Shown here one piece after another: positions 8,500 through 17,874 of a stretch of 64,000 nt of DNA; position 1 is the first letter of the stretch; each line of letters begins with the position of its first letter. Made by a program: the position numbers and the translations under genes. The stretch is from Virgibacillus litoralis. GTDB lineage: Bacteria > Bacillota > Bacilli > Bacillales > Amphibacillaceae. The stretch spans positions 62,001-126,000 of the forward strand of contig NZ_JAGGKK010000003.1 of assembly GCF_017873675.1 (NCBI RefSeq). Direction: 5' to 3'. The notes under the pieces are model-generated. The model made no database searches. It had not been told where the DNA came from and worked only from the letters and a program-made list of their open reading frames with translations.

Positions 8500-8540
8500 A
8501 GGATTATAGCAATACATATTTTTTAACGGGAGGTACAACG

Positions 8541-9545
8541 ATGCTGAAATACATTGTCCGACGACTATTCATGCTTATCCCCGTATTAATTGGCGTCTCA
8601 ATCCTCACCTTTTCTCTAATTCATCTAATCCCCGGTGATCCTGCAAGAAGTATGCTTGGTGATAAAGCAACTGAAGCACAATTGGAATCCTTGCAGGAGG
8701 AATTGGGTTTAAATGATCCATATATTGTTCAATATGGGAGGTTCTTAGGTGATATTGTACAAGGTGATTTAGGGACGTCGATTCAATCTAAGGAAGATAT
8801 AGCTCTCCAATTGCTACATAAATTGCCAGCGACCATTGAACTCACAATCTTTGCTATGATTTTAGCCGTCGTTGTAGGTATTGTTGCTGGTGTAATAGCA
8901 GCAGTTAAACAATATTCCTGGTTCGATAACATCAGTATGACAGGCGCTTTGTTTGGGGTTTCCATGCCCATTTTCTGGCTCGGATTAATGATGATCTTCG
9001 TCTTCTCTGTCCAGCTTCAACTCCTGCCTCCATCGGGGAGAATGTCATCAAGTATTGAATTGGAAACTATAACAAACTTCTTTTTACTAGATAGTATTCT
9101 AACCTTGAATTGGGCAGCATTTAAAGATACATTTTTCCACTTATTAATGCCTGGAATTGCTCTTGGAACAATTCCAATGGCAATTATTGCCCGCATGACA
9201 CGCTCAAGCATGCTTGAGGTAATGAAGCAGGATTACATTCGTACTGCTGACGCCAAAGGACTGAAGAAGCATTTAGTTATATTCCAACATGCATTAAAAA
9301 ATGCCTTTTTGCCTGTTTTGACAGTAATAGGTCTGCAGTTTGGTTTATTGCTTGGTGGTGCTGTATTAACTGAGACAATTTTTTCATGGCCTGGTGTGGG
9401 AAGATACGTATACTTGGCTGTTCTTGGACGAGATTATCCAGTTGTTCAAAGTACAATATTAATCATAGCAATTATCTTTGTCATGGTTAACTTGCTAACT
9501 GACTTACTTTATAAATACTTCGATCCAAGGATTAAATATGAATAA
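8541..9545 (+). CDS. Peptide ABC importer permease (OppB/DppB type)
   Basis: A 334-residue permease with about six membrane helices. The N-terminal MLKYIVRRLFMLIPVLIGVS is typical of the DppB/OppB branch, and the cytoplasmic EAA loop reads YIRTADAKGLKKHLVIFQHALKN (residues about 232-254), which docks on the ATPases. GGGAGG precedes ATG 8541. It forms the channel heterodimer with the next gene, whose start is 29 bp downstream. Confidence 0.9.
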   Translation: MLKYIVRRLFMLIPVLIGVSILTFSLIHLIPGDPARSMLGDKATEAQLESLQEELGLNDPYIVQYGRFLGDIVQGDLGTSIQSKEDIALQLLHKLPATIELTIFAMILAVVVGIVAGVIAAVKQYSWFDNISMTGALFGVSMPIFWLGLMMIFVFSVQLQLLPPSGRMSSSIELETITNFFLLDSILTLNWAAFKDTFFHLLMPGIALGTIPMAIIARMTRSSMLEVMKQDYIRTADAKGLKKHLVIFQHALKNAFLPVLTVIGLQFGLLLGGAVLTETIFSWPGVGRYVYLAVLGRDYPVVQSTILIIAIIFVMVNLLTDLLYKYFDPRIKYE

Positions 9546-9574
9546 TAGATTTCTAGTGAAAGGATGTGCATCCG

Positions 9575-10489
9575 ATGTCATTGCAGCCAAATCCGTTACC
9601 AGACCCTAAATTAGCAGAAGCACAAGAAACGAACCAGTCAAAGTCAAGTAGCTTATGGGGTGATGCCTTTTCCCGTATTGTTAAAAGTAAGACATCATTA
9701 ATTGGGTTATGTATCATACTCATTTTGATAATTACTGCCATATTTGCACCATTAATTGCAACACACAGCCCTACCGACTATGCTTCATTAACAGATCGAT
9801 ATCAATCGCCATCATCTGAGCATATATTAGGCACCGATGAACTTGGTCGTGATATTTTTAGCAGAATAGTTTTTGGTTCTCGAATTTCAATTCAAATCGG
9901 GGTAATAGCAGTTGGGATTTCCATGATAATCGGTGTACTTTTGGGTGGAATTGCCGGTTACTTTGGCAAATGGATTGACCAGATTATCATGCGTATAATC
10001 GACATTATGATGGCTTTTCCTAGTATTCTATTAGCTATCGCGCTAGTAGCCGTATTGGGCCCTAACCTCCGAAATGCCATGATTGCAGTTGGAATTGTAG
10101 GTATCCCTCAGTTTGCTAGGATTGTCCGTTCAGCTGTCTTATCTGTAAAAGAAACAGAGTATATCGAAGCTGCTCGAGCAATCGGGGCAAAACACGGAAG
10201 AACTTTAATGCAACATGTGCTGCCTAACTGTCTTGCACCAATAATTGTTCAAGCGACATTAAGTATCGGTACAGCTATTCTGGATGCTGCCGGACTTAGT
10301 TTTCTAGGATTAGGAGCACAACCGCCCAAACCAGAATGGGGAGCAATGTTAAGTGATGGCCGAGCAGCATTACAAAACGCGCCATGGGTAGTTGCATTCC
10401 CAGGCATGGCAATTTTTCTTGTTGTACTTGGATTCAACTTATTCGGCGACGGATTACGTGATGCGTTAGACCCAAGATTAAAGCAATAA
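9575..10489 (+). CDS. Peptide ABC importer permease (OppC/DppC type)
   Basis: A 304-residue permease and partner of the preceding protein. It has the DppC-type N-terminal cytoplasmic stretch, a first helix, then HILGTDELGRDIFSRIVFGSRIS, the conserved start of the transport domain. The EAA loop is YIEAARAIGAKHGRTLMQHVLPN. ATG 9575 is preferred with AAAGGATG about nine bases upstream; a GTG at 9566 lies within that site. It is the last gene of the importer operon and is followed by a terminator. Confidence 0.9.
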   Translation: MSLQPNPLPDPKLAEAQETNQSKSSSLWGDAFSRIVKSKTSLIGLCIILILIITAIFAPLIATHSPTDYASLTDRYQSPSSEHILGTDELGRDIFSRIVFGSRISIQIGVIAVGISMIIGVLLGGIAGYFGKWIDQIIMRIIDIMMAFPSILLAIALVAVLGPNLRNAMIAVGIVGIPQFARIVRSAVLSVKETEYIEAARAIGAKHGRTLMQHVLPNCLAPIIVQATLSIGTAILDAAGLSFLGLGAQPPKPEWGAMLSDGRAALQNAPWVVAFPGMAIFLVVLGFNLFGDGLRDALDPRLKQ

Positions 10490-10513
10490 TTACAATAGTG
10501 GCAATTTGTAGTA

Positions 10514-10552
10514 TGATAAGGTGGAGCAACTGCTTCACCTTATTTTATTTTC
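10514..10552 (+). terminator. Terminator of the peptide importer operon
   Basis: ATAAGGTG pairs with CACCTTAT around a 12-nt loop and is followed by TTTATTTT. It lies 25 bp after the dppC-like stop codon and ends just before the ribosome site of the next gene. Confidence 0.75.
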
Positions 10553-10568
10553 TAAGGGGGATATTCAA

Positions 10569-11162
10569 GTGTTTAAAAAATATATTCCTGTAATTGTATG
10601 TTTTTCTATTGTCATTCTTTTTACATTTAGTTCAATAGGAAAGTCACAATCAAAGCATATTAATACCTACCCCAACCTCCCAGCTCCGATCGCAGAAGAA
10701 AAAGTTCTTATCACTTCAGCCGGACAGGCTACAGAGAGCAGCATTATGTTAAGTATTGCAGATAACCTTAATTTAGAAGCAGATTATCGCCCCAGGGCTC
10801 TAGGAACAGATTTATATGATTATAAAAGTGTTGTCATTATACTTGGATTTAGTGCTAACGGACTCTCGCATACTAACAGATCCTTTCAGGAAGAATTGAC
10901 TCGAACAAAACAACTGGTTAAGGAGGCGAGGTTAGAAAACTTACCTATTATTCTTGTAAATATATCAGGTGTATTTCGTGATAATGCTCAAACATGGCAA
11001 TTATTTGAACATACTGCTCCATTCGCTGATTATTTTATCGGGTTAAAAAATATGAAAAAAACGGATAGTTCTATACGGATGCTGCGGGAAAATTCAGTGC
11101 CAGTTACCCTAGTGACTGAATTAGACGATCTGCATACCCCGTTTAATTCTGTATTCCGTTAA
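10569..11162 (+). CDS. DUF6305-like secreted or anchored protein
   Basis: A 197-residue protein starting with a lysine-flanked hydrophobic segment (residues about 5-20), a signal peptide or single anchor. The remainder has an alpha/beta look: VLITSAGQATESSIMLSIAD, then DYKSVVIILGFSANGL and a later LPIILVNISG strand. This pattern resembles the DUF6305 family as I remember it. GTG 10569 is chosen because TAAGGGGGATATTC precedes it; an upstream in-frame ATG would run through the terminator hairpin. It is the first gene of a three-gene set with a histidine kinase and a response regulator, so it may be a periplasm-facing accessory or sensor partner. Function unknown. Confidence 0.55.
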   Translation: MFKKYIPVIVCFSIVILFTFSSIGKSQSKHINTYPNLPAPIAEEKVLITSAGQATESSIMLSIADNLNLEADYRPRALGTDLYDYKSVVIILGFSANGLSHTNRSFQEELTRTKQLVKEARLENLPIILVNISGVFRDNAQTWQLFEHTAPFADYFIGLKNMKKTDSSIRMLRENSVPVTLVTELDDLHTPFNSVFR

Positions 11163-11188
11163 TTTGCTGTCAGAAAGGCTGAAATCAG

Positions 11189-12580
11189 ATGACTAATAGA
11201 AAAAGCTACTTATTTATCGGATGTTTGGGCTTGTTGTTGGTTACATATGGTGAGATTCTTCCCCCATTTCTTGATGACTGGTCATTATTCATTGTTGATA
11301 GCATTAATGAAAGCATCATAAAGCCTGACAGTGGATTACTTTTAATTACATCTTTTGCTTATATTGCCAGATATCTTCTGGTTTTCTTTCTGATTTACTT
11401 TGGCTCTATGTTAATAGCTCATGCACTTTCAAAAGATTTGGATTCCATAGCTTTTTCGGTAACGTTTATTGGGGTTGTTTTATTAACGTTATCTTTATAC
11501 AGTCAATTTTACCTCGAGCATTTTTCGTATCTTGGTCATATTTTTTCAATAGGAATTATTGTACTTCTGCAATTATACATACCTAAACACAAGCACTTTC
11601 ACTTTATATTTTCTATTATCCTATTTCTGGTATTACTAGCGGTACAATGGCTACATCTCATTCCAGCACTTACAGAGTTTGGGTTTGGAGCAAATGACAT
11701 AGCTGCAAGTATTAAAATAGCCGATAATTTCTTAACTGGTAATAGCCTTTTTAATACGATTGCAACAATTTTCTTTATCGCGTTCCTTACAATTGCTATA
11801 ATTTTTACTTTTTTAATACACCTAGTAAACAAACAAACTCATACACTCAAAAAATATCAGGTTCAAGAAGAAGAACTAAAGGAAACACGAACAGCTTTAG
11901 TAGAATCAAAGGTTTATGAAGAGATAAATATGCTGGTACACGATCTTAAAACACCACTCGTAACAGTCGAAGGACTAATCTCCCTAATCACCATGAAAAT
12001 GCAACCGATAGACGGGTCTCCTTTGTATAATTATTTTACAAGAATGGATCATTCGGTTGAAAAAATGAAAGACATGATTACAGAAATCCTTTATGAAAAT
12101 ATTAAACAGAAGCTCTCCGTAAAGGAATTGCTTGAATACGTAACAAGTCATCTGAGTTTGGATGAACAGCTTGTACATATGGAGGTTGAAATTGAAGACA
12201 ACCTCCCTTCTATTCAAGTAAATAAAATTCGCTTTTCCCGTGCAATATCAAATATTTTGGAAAATGCAATAAGTTCATTTGAAGGAAAAAAAGGATTTAT
12301 ACATATCAATGTCAAAAGTATAGATAATGGTATTTTGTTTCGAATTCAAGACAATGGTCCAGGGATAAAAGAAGAGCATATAAAAGATATTTGGCTAGAT
12401 GGCTTCAGCACGAAAAATTCATCCGGGATTGGTCTCTCCTTTGTAAAACGAGTTGTAGAGAATCACAGTGGTACTATAACGGTCAAAAGTATACCAGGCA
12501 GCCATACCCAAATGAACATCACTCTGCCAACACTAAAAGTAGGTGACGAAATCGATGAGCATTACCATATTAATAGTTGA
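11189..12580 (+). CDS. Membrane sensor histidine kinase
   Basis: A 463-residue kinase. The first about 215 residues carry seven or eight hydrophobic segments with little extracellular sequence, suggesting a membrane-embedded sensor. A short coiled coil leads into the phosphoacceptor region NMLVHDLKTPLVTVEG, with the phosphorylated histidine at 251. The ATPase domain shows the N box (ISNILENAISSF), G1 (DNGPGIKEEH) and G2 (SSGIGLSF). Its end overlaps the response-regulator start by 26 bases, so the pair is translationally coupled. The signal is unknown; the DUF6305-like gene upstream is the best clue. Confidence 0.85.
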   Translation: MTNRKSYLFIGCLGLLLVTYGEILPPFLDDWSLFIVDSINESIIKPDSGLLLITSFAYIARYLLVFFLIYFGSMLIAHALSKDLDSIAFSVTFIGVVLLTLSLYSQFYLEHFSYLGHIFSIGIIVLLQLYIPKHKHFHFIFSIILFLVLLAVQWLHLIPALTEFGFGANDIAASIKIADNFLTGNSLFNTIATIFFIAFLTIAIIFTFLIHLVNKQTHTLKKYQVQEEELKETRTALVESKVYEEINMLVHDLKTPLVTVEGLISLITMKMQPIDGSPLYNYFTRMDHSVEKMKDMITEILYENIKQKLSVKELLEYVTSHLSLDEQLVHMEVEIEDNLPSIQVNKIRFSRAISNILENAISSFEGKKGFIHINVKSIDNGILFRIQDNGPGIKEEHIKDIWLDGFSTKNSSGIGLSFVKRVVENHSGTITVKSIPGSHTQMNITLPTLKVGDEIDEHYHINS

Positions 12581-13166
12581 TGATAATGAAGACATTCGCT
12601 TTACACTAAAAGAAATATGTGCGTATGCTGGATGGAGTGTAGTAGAAGCATCTACGGGAAAGCAGGCTATCGAACTATTCAAGACGATAGAACCTGACCT
12701 AGTTTTACTTGATTATCATATGCCTGATTGGGATGGTCTTAAAACAACAAAAGAATTGCGAAAACATAATACTAGAATTCCGATAATCATTTTAACGGTT
12801 GATGAACGGCAAGAAATTGCAAATACCTTTTTACATGCTGAGGCAACTGATTTTGCATTAAAGCCAATTAAAGCACCAGATCTAATTTCAAGAATTCGAA
12901 TCAACTTAAAGGTTGGAAAATTAATTGGTGATAAAGATAACGTGTTTGTTGAAAAAGGAATTAGCCAATCTACATTAAATTCGATAAAAAGCTTTCTGAT
13001 TCAGCAAGACACGCCCTCATCCATTAATGAAATTCAACAATCATTACCCATCGCCTATCAAACAGTACACCGTTATCTAAACTATCTAGAAAGCAAAGGC
13101 GAGGTTGAAGCTATCTCACAATACGGTAAGCAAGGGCGCCCAAAAAATAAGTATAAACTTGTTTAA
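12555..13166 (+). CDS. Response regulator with winged-helix output
   Basis: A 203-residue regulator. The receiver domain has the acidic pair D9-D10, the phosphorylated aspartate D53 in LLDYHMPDWDG, the threonine in ILTVDE and the lysine in ALKPIKAPDL. The C-terminal about 60 residues form a helix-turn-helix (SINEIQQSLPIAYQTVHRYLNYLESKG) followed by a basic wing, similar to CitB/DctR-type regulators. ATG 12555 has AGGTGACG upstream; GTG 12543 lies inside that site. It is paired with the overlapping histidine kinase. The target genes cannot be inferred. Confidence 0.82.
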   Translation: MSITILIVDDNEDIRFTLKEICAYAGWSVVEASTGKQAIELFKTIEPDLVLLDYHMPDWDGLKTTKELRKHNTRIPIIILTVDERQEIANTFLHAEATDFALKPIKAPDLISRIRINLKVGKLIGDKDNVFVEKGISQSTLNSIKSFLIQQDTPSSINEIQQSLPIAYQTVHRYLNYLESKGEVEAISQYGKQGRPKNKYKLV

Positions 13167-13173
13167 CTGAAAC

Positions 13174-13198
13174 GTTTATATTCTATTGTAAAGGGAAA
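13174..13198 (+). promoter_or_regulatory. Candidate SigB promoter of clpP
   Basis: GTTTAT (13174-13179), 13 nt, GGGAAA (13193-13198) fits the SigB consensus GTTTaa-N12-15-GGGwaw. Bacillus subtilis clpP is likewise read from a general-stress promoter upstream of the CtsR-controlled one. Confidence 0.5.
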
Positions 13199-13242
13199 GA
13201 TGGGGACAGAGATTTAATTGCAAAACTTGTGGAACGTTTTTG

Positions 13243-13272
13243 TTTGACCTTTTTTGACCTATTAGTTATGAT
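13243..13272 (+). promoter_or_regulatory. CtsR operator over the clpP SigA promoter
   Basis: TTTGACC, three T, TTTGACC (13243-13259) is, on the minus strand, the exact CtsR heptad repeat GGTCAAA-N3-GGTCAAA. The first heptad contains the -35 TTGACC (13244-13249), and the -10 TATGAT (13267-13272) follows at 17 bp. CtsR binding would block this promoter until heat or protein stress. Confidence 0.9.
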
Positions 13273-13326
13273 AAAAATATCCAACATTTATGGATGAATA
13301 CGAGATGAAATGAGGAGGATTTTCAC

Positions 13327-13920
13327 ATGAATTTAATACCTACAGTTATTGAACAAACAAACCGTGGAGAACGCGCATATGATATCTATTCACGTTTATT
13401 AAAAGATCGCATTATTATGCTTGGCAGTGGGATTGATGACAATGTCGCAAACTCAATCGTTGCACAGCTACTTTTCCTAGAAGCGGACGACCCGGATAAG
13501 GATATCTCATTATACATTAATTCACCAGGAGGATCTATTACTGCCGGTATGGCAATTTATGATACAATGCAGTTCATTAAGCCTAATGTTTCAACAATCT
13601 GCACTGGTATGGCTGCATCAATGGGGGCATTCCTGCTAGCAGCTGGTGAAAAAGGTAAACGTTATGCACTTCCAAATAGTGAAGTAATGATCCATCAGCC
13701 ATTAGGTGGAACCCAAGGTCAAGCAACAGATATCGAAATTCACGCAAAACGAATTGTTGAAATGAAACGAAAAATGAATCAAATTCTTGCTGAACGCACA
13801 GGTCAGTCAATTGAAGTTGTTGAACGTGATACAGATCGTGATAATTTCATGTCAGCTGAGAAGTCTGTGGAATATGGCTTGATTGATAAGATTTTGGAAA
13901 GAAACACAGATAAAAAATAA
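13327..13920 (+). CDS. clpP: ATP-dependent Clp protease proteolytic subunit
   Basis: A 197-residue serine protease that forms the tetradecameric degradation chamber fed by ClpC, ClpX or ClpE. The catalytic triad is visible: S98 in [10 protein letters not shown]123 in VMIHQPLGG and D172 in the DRDNFMSA stretch. Length and sequence match Bacillaceae ClpP throughout. ATG 13327 is preceded by GAGGAGGATTTTCAC. It is monocistronic, between a stress-controlled promoter region and a bidirectional terminator. Confidence 0.97.
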   Translation: MNLIPTVIEQTNRGERAYDIYSRLLKDRIIMLGSGIDDNVANSIVAQLLFLEADDPDKDISLYINSPGGSITAGMAIYDTMQFIKPNVSTICTGMAASMGAFLLAAGEKGKRYALPNSEVMIHQPLGGTQGQATDIEIHAKRIVEMKRKMNQILAERTGQSIEVVERDTDRDNFMSAEKSVEYGLIDKILERNTDKK

Positions 13921-13923
13921 ATT

Positions 13924-13968
13924 AAAAAAAGAGGTTATCCATTTCATTTTGGGATAACCTCTTTTTTT
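13924..13968. terminator. Bidirectional terminator clpP / crh
   Basis: GAGGTTATCC pairs perfectly with GGATAACCTC (13931-13940 and 13952-13961), with seven A before and seven T after. It can end transcripts from both clpP and the convergent crh gene. Confidence 0.9.
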
Positions 13969-14004
13969 GACTTTAATAGTAGTCTTGGTAACCTATCTTT
14001 CATT

Positions 14005-14262
14005 CTATGTTTTTGAAACAAATGCAGTTAAATGATTTAATGCTATCTCTTCATCTGCACCTTCTGCAAGTAACGTAATAGTCTCTCCAGAAGTAATAGC
14101 TAAGCTCATCAAGCCCATAATACTTTTCGCATTAACCCGCTTACCATTCTTTTCAAGAAATAAATGTGCTGAATAGCGATTAGCTTCCTGAACGAATTGG
14201 GCGGCTGGTCTGGCCTGTAGCCCCGCATCTAGCTCAACTTTCACCGATTTCTCAACCAAATC
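14005..14262 (-). CDS. crh: Catabolite-repression HPr-like protein Crh
   Basis: An 85-residue HPr paralogue. The HPr active-site histidine is replaced by glutamine (AGLQARPAA), so it cannot take part in sugar phosphotransfer. The regulatory serine in AKSIMGLMSL is kept, which HprK phosphorylates so that Crh can act as CcpA corepressor. The start is taken as TTG 14262: GAGGAGG is nine bases upstream and the resulting MVEKSVKVEL aligns residue for residue with B. subtilis Crh. Upstream ATG 14268 directly abuts the ribosome site. It lies downstream of whiA, in the conserved order. A cre-like site is directly upstream. Confidence 0.93.
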   Translation of the reverse strand, partial: DLVEKSVKVELDAGLQARPAAQFVQEANRYSAHLFLEKNGKRVNAKSIMGLMSLAITSGETITLLAEGADEEIALNHLTAFVSKT

Positions 14263-14278
14263 CCTCATCCTCCTCAAT

Positions 14279-14292
14279 TGAAATCGTTTTCA
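14279..14292. promoter_or_regulatory. cre site upstream of crh
   Basis: TGAAATCGTTTTCA matches the CcpA consensus TGWNANCGNTNWCA at every defined position. It lies just upstream of the crh ribosome site, downstream of any promoter, where bound CcpA could act as a roadblock. Not tested. Confidence 0.6.
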
Positions 14293-14299
14293 ATTTTTG

Positions 14300-14390
14300 T
14301 TAAAAAACTTGGCATTTGCTATGCTTTTGGCAAATGCCTTAGTTGCACTTATGCCGTTGAGAAAGTAATCATAGTTCTTAACGGCTAAAA
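14300..14390 (-). repeat. Two-stem dispersed repeat, copy A
   Basis: Stem I pairs GGCATTTGC with GCAAATGCC; the linker is TTAGTTGCACTTATGC; stem II pairs CCGTTGAGAA with TTCTTAACGG. Both stems differ in sequence from the other copies yet still pair. It lies in the crh leader rather than after a strong terminator. Confidence 0.7.
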
Positions 14391-14460
14391 AGACAGCAGC
14401 ATAGTAAATTTCTCTTTATCTAACTGCCAATGTCTCCAAAATAGTATTATATTGATGGTT

Positions 14461-14489
14461 AGTATATCATACTGCGAATTGTTCTGTAA
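14461..14489 (-). promoter_or_regulatory. Candidate crh promoter
   Basis: On the minus strand TTACAG (14489-14484), 17 nt, TATACT (14466-14461). It lies directly behind the whiA stop and would give crh its own transcript with a leader of about 190 nt containing repeat copy A and the cre site. Confidence 0.4.
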
Positions 14490-14498
14490 CTTATTCAC

Positions 14499-15446
14499 TC
14501 ATTCCGAAAACGTACCATCATGTTGAATTTTTTCAGCGAACTCATCTATCTTTTTTAGACGGTGGTTAACACCGGACTTAGATATTTTTCCACTTGAAAC
14601 CTGTTCTCCCAGTTCTTTTAGAGAGATATCTTGATGCTGAACACGTAATACCGCAATTTCACGTAGTTTTTCTGGAAGAGCGTCAAGTCCGACTTCCCTT
14701 TCAATTAATTTTATATTTTCGATTTGACGAAATGCCGCCCCTATTGTTTTATTCAAATTTGCAGTTTCACAATTAACGAGTCTGTTAACGGAATTTCGCA
14801 TATCTCGGACAATCCGAACATCTTCAAACTTAAATAGCGCATTATGAGCGCCAATAATACTTAAAAACTCTGTGATCTTTTCTGCTTCCTTCAAATATGC
14901 TATATAGCCTTTTTTACGTTCAAGTTCTCTAGCCCGAAGTTTGAAATCATTTAGCAAATCACAAAGTGCAGCATTGTGCTCCTGATACGAATTAAAAATC
15001 TCTAAATGGTAAGAGGAAGTTTCCGGATTATTAATGGAACCTCCTGCCAAAAAGGCACCTCGCAAGTAGGACCTTTTACAACAATCTTTTTTCAAGTATT
15101 TAGCTGGAATTGTTCGTACAAATGAATGAGAATCTTTTAATATACCCAAATCGTACAAAAGATCCTGTACTTCTTCTTTCATACGTACAATATAAACGTT
15201 ATTCTTTTTCAGTTTCATTTTCTTACGTACTAACAATTCTACCGGAATAGAATATAATGATTTAATCAACGTATAAATACGGCGTGCAATTGCAGCATTT
15301 TCGGTTTGGACATCAATTGTGTAACTTTGCCTTGACATGGATATTGCGCCATTCATGCGCACCAAAGCAGCAAGCTCTGAGTACTTACAGCATGTATCCA
15401 ACTCGATTCCTGTCAGTTCTTTTTTAATTTCCGATGCAAATGACAA
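14499..15446 (-). CDS. whiA: Sporulation/cell-division regulator WhiA
   Basis: A 315-residue protein with an N-terminal degenerate LAGLIDADG-endonuclease fold ([22 protein letters not shown] near residue 130) and a C-terminal DNA-binding domain ([23 protein letters not shown]). In B. subtilis it affects cell division and chromosome segregation. TTG 15446 is chosen because GAGGAGGTG sits seven bases before it and the product then begins MSFASE as in relatives; GTG 15452 overlaps that site. It is encoded between yvcK and crh. Confidence 0.95.
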   Translation of the reverse strand: MSFASEIKKELTGIELDTCCKYSELAALVRMNGAISMSRQSYTIDVQTENAAIARRIYTLIKSLYSIPVELLVRKKMKLKKNNVYIVRMKEEVQDLLYDLGILKDSHSFVRTIPAKYLKKDCCKRSYLRGAFLAGGSINNPETSSYHLEIFNSYQEHNAALCDLLNDFKLRARELERKKGYIAYLKEAEKITEFLSIIGAHNALFKFEDVRIVRDMRNSVNRLVNCETANLNKTIGAAFRQIENIKLIEREVGLDALPEKLREIAVLRVQHQDISLKELGEQVSSGKISKSGVNHRLKKIDEFAEKIQHDGTFSE

Positions 15447-15471
15447 CCCCACACCTCCTCGTTAGACCGGC

Positions 15472-16431
15472 TTATGATTTATTAATTATCGAATAAAGTA
15501 ATTCAGCTATCTTATGTGTATCATGACGTAAAGCAGTTCTGGATGGATTAATTATATCACTTTCAATAATCTGCAGTCCCATCTCCAGTAGACGATCAGT
15601 ATCATAAACAACAGGTGCTGCATTTTCTTCTGCATATACATCACGTACACTTTCGTTAATTGGTTCATTATGCACGACAATCGAATCGATGCAATGACCA
15701 ACGTGCTCATGAATTGCCTGCACATGATCTGCAGCACTGTAACCGGTAGTTTCTCCAGCCTGGGTCATCACATTGCAGACATATACAACTTTACCTTTAG
15801 ATTGTTGAATCGCTACATCAATTTGCGGAATAATCATGTTTGGCAAAATACTGGTATACAGGCTTCCAGGTGCAATTACGATTAAATCAGCCTTTTCTAA
15901 TGCTCGTACGGCATTTGGAAGTGGCTGCACCGGTTGAGGGCTTAAAAAAACACGATTTATCTTCTTATTAGCTAATGGGATATTGGACTCTCCTGAAACG
16001 ACCATTCCGTCAGTCATTTTTGCATGCAATGACATACTTTCATTAGAAATTGGATAAATTTTCCCTTTCACATTTAATACACGTGATATTTCTTTAATAC
16101 CCGTATAGAAGTTCCCTGTAATAGACGTCATTGCTGCCAAGAGTAAATTCCCCATTGAATGACCTGAAAGACCATTCCCCATCGTAAATCGATGTTGAAA
16201 TAACTCCAACAGCATAGGCTCGGCATCAGACAATGCCGCGATTACATTCCGAATATCTCCAGGTGCAGGAATTGCCATTTCGTTACGCAATCTTCCAGTA
16301 CTTCCACCATCATCAGCTACTGTCACAAGTGCTGTTAAATGTATAGGTAAATTCTTCAATCCCCTTAAAAGGACAGGCATACCCGTGCCACCACCAATTA
16401 CAACGACTCTTGGATGTTGACTATCGCTCAT
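15472..16431 (-). CDS. yvcK: Gluconeogenesis/morphogenesis factor YvcK (MgfK)
   Basis: A 319-residue CofD-like protein that binds UDP-sugars in relatives and is needed for growth and shape on gluconeogenic carbon sources. The N-terminal VVVIGGGTGMPVLLRGL loop and VTVADDGGSTGRLR are the conserved nucleotide-site motifs, and GDIRNVIAAL follows. ATG 16431 has AAAGGGAC upstream; a longer reading from 16506 would lie inside yvcJ. It is one base from the yvcJ stop codon, in the order yvcI-yvcJ-yvcK-whiA-crh. Confidence 0.95.
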   Translation of the reverse strand: MSDSQHPRVVVIGGGTGMPVLLRGLKNLPIHLTALVTVADDGGSTGRLRNEMAIPAPGDIRNVIAALSDAEPMLLELFQHRFTMGNGLSGHSMGNLLLAAMTSITGNFYTGIKEISRVLNVKGKIYPISNESMSLHAKMTDGMVVSGESNIPLANKKINRVFLSPQPVQPLPNAVRALEKADLIVIAPGSLYTSILPNMIIPQIDVAIQQSKGKVVYVCNVMTQAGETTGYSAADHVQAIHEHVGHCIDSIVVHNEPINESVRDVYAEENAAPVVYDTDRLLEMGLQIIESDIINPSRTALRHDTHKIAELLYSIINKS

Positions 16432-16432
16432 A

Positions 16433-17317
16433 TTAATGTCCCTTTCTTTTGTCGATATCTCGATGACTAATATGGGTAATGTAATTGGAAGAAAGCTGTT
16501 TGGCAAAGTATTCAGCTATTGCGACCGACCGATGTTGTCCACCAGTACAGCCAATTGCTACAACAAGCTGAGACTTACCTTCCTTTTTATATTGAGGAAG
16601 CATAAACTCTAGTAAGTCCAGTACTTTTTCATTAAACTTCTTGGTATCTCCCCACTTGAAGACATAGGATGAAACTTCCGGATTCAGTCCTGTTAACGGC
16701 TGCATATGTGCCACGTAGTGCGGGTTCGGCAAAAACCGTACATCAAATACTAAATCCGCATCAATTGGAACACCATATTTAAATCCAAAAGAGACCATAT
16801 GGACGGAGAAAATTTCTTGCTTATCTTCTGTATATGCTTTCAGTATTTTGTCACGCAATGCTTTCGGCTTCAAATTACTCGTATCGATTATACGTTGCGC
16901 TCTTCCCCTTAATTCATCTAGAATTTTTCGTTCCTGCTGAATCCCATTAAGCGGTAATCCTCCAACAGCTAGTGGATGTGAACGCCTCGTTTCTTTATAT
17001 CTTGTTACCAATGATTCATCCTGGGCATCTAGAAATAGAATATGTTCGTCGAGCCAATCTTCTTTACCTAAAATATCCAGTGCTTCAAATAATGAATCAA
17101 AAAACTCCCGACCACGCAGATCCATTACAAGTGCCACTTTATGAATATTGTTTGTAGAATCTTTCATGAGCTCTAAAAATTTTGGAAGTAAAGCGGGAGG
17201 CAAGTTATCTACACAGTAATACCCCAAATCTTCAAAGCTGTGAACTGCGACCGTCTTTCCTGCCCCCGACATTCCAGTTATAACAACTAACTTTGTTTCT
17301 TGTTCATTATTCGACAT
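16433..17317 (-). CDS. yvcJ: RapZ-family nucleotide-binding protein YvcJ
   Basis: A 294-residue P-loop protein of the RapZ family. Walker A is GMSGAGKT (residues about 15-22) and the C-terminal domain has the conserved [17 protein letters not shown]. In enterobacteria RapZ is an RNase adaptor sensing glucosamine-6-phosphate; B. subtilis YvcJ hydrolyses GTP and affects competence. Its position 15 bp after the Nudix gene and against yvcK supports the assignment. Confidence 0.93.
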   Translation of the reverse strand: MSNNEQETKLVVITGMSGAGKTVAVHSFEDLGYYCVDNLPPALLPKFLELMKDSTNNIHKVALVMDLRGREFFDSLFEALDILGKEDWLDEHILFLDAQDESLVTRYKETRRSHPLAVGGLPLNGIQQERKILDELRGRAQRIIDTSNLKPKALRDKILKAYTEDKQEIFSVHMVSFGFKYGVPIDADLVFDVRFLPNPHYVAHMQPLTGLNPEVSSYVFKWGDTKKFNEKVLDLLEFMLPQYKKEGKSQLVVAIGCTGGQHRSVAIAEYFAKQLSSNYITHISHRDIDKRKGH

Positions 17318-17332
17318 TACGTATTTCTCCCC

Positions 17333-17797
17333 TCAAGGTCTGGTTGGATCAAGGCGTAATTTAATCAGCTCATAATTTTCAGTATACGAAAAAGATCCAT
17401 ATAACATTGCTTCTGAGGACAGTACATGCTCAAAAATCTTCCTATCCCCTTCAGCCATTGGTAAGTATTTAATATTATCTAACGCAACCCATTCCAATTC
17501 TCCCTCATTACAATGTTCCGTCAATTCACCAGTGAAATCCTTGCAAATAAATGTAAACATCATCCACTCATGAACAACAGAGTTATCGTTAAAAACCGAG
17601 AATGTGAATGCGCCAGCTAATGATGGCTTTATCAATTGAAGTTCAGTTTCCTCCTGATACTCCCGAACTACTGATTCCTTAATGGATTCACCTTGTTCCA
17701 TCTTACCACCAGGTATTGCGTACCAACCTCGACGTGGTTTTTTTAATAATAAAACTTTCTCTTTATCTAATAATATGCAATTTGTTACACGTTGCAT
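17333..17797 (-). CDS. yvcI: Nudix hydrolase YvcI
   Basis: A 154-residue Nudix-fold protein, first gene of the yvcI-yvcJ-yvcK-whiA operon. The Nudix box starts GGKMEQGESIKESVVREYQEETEL (residues about 31-54); the metal-binding REYQEE core is intact but the usual glycine after it is glutamate, a modest deviation. Family members hydrolyse nucleoside diphosphates linked to another group, often 8-oxo-dGTP-like or capped RNA. The substrate is not evident. A promoter lies about 50 bp upstream. Confidence 0.85.
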   Translation of the reverse strand: MQRVTNCILLDKEKVLLLKKPRRGWYAIPGGKMEQGESIKESVVREYQEETELQLIKPSLAGAFTFSVFNDNSVVHEWMMFTFICKDFTGELTEHCNEGELEWVALDNIKYLPMAEGDRKIFEHVLSSEAMLYGSFSYTENYELIKLRLDPTRP

Positions 17798-17844
17798 TCC
17801 TAATTCACCCCAATCGTTAAGAGGAATTCGTCCATACCATCCCT

Positions 17845-17874
17845 ATTATACAATGAATAAATAAAAACCAACAA
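17845..17874 (-). promoter_or_regulatory. SigA promoter of the yvcI operon
   Basis: Minus strand: TTGTTG (17874-17869), 18 nt, perfect TATAAT (17850-17845), 48 bp upstream of the yvcI start codon. Confidence 0.65.

Noticed and set aside
14005-14262. HPr of the phosphotransferase system
   Set aside because: The catalytic histidine is glutamine and the neighbours are those of crh.
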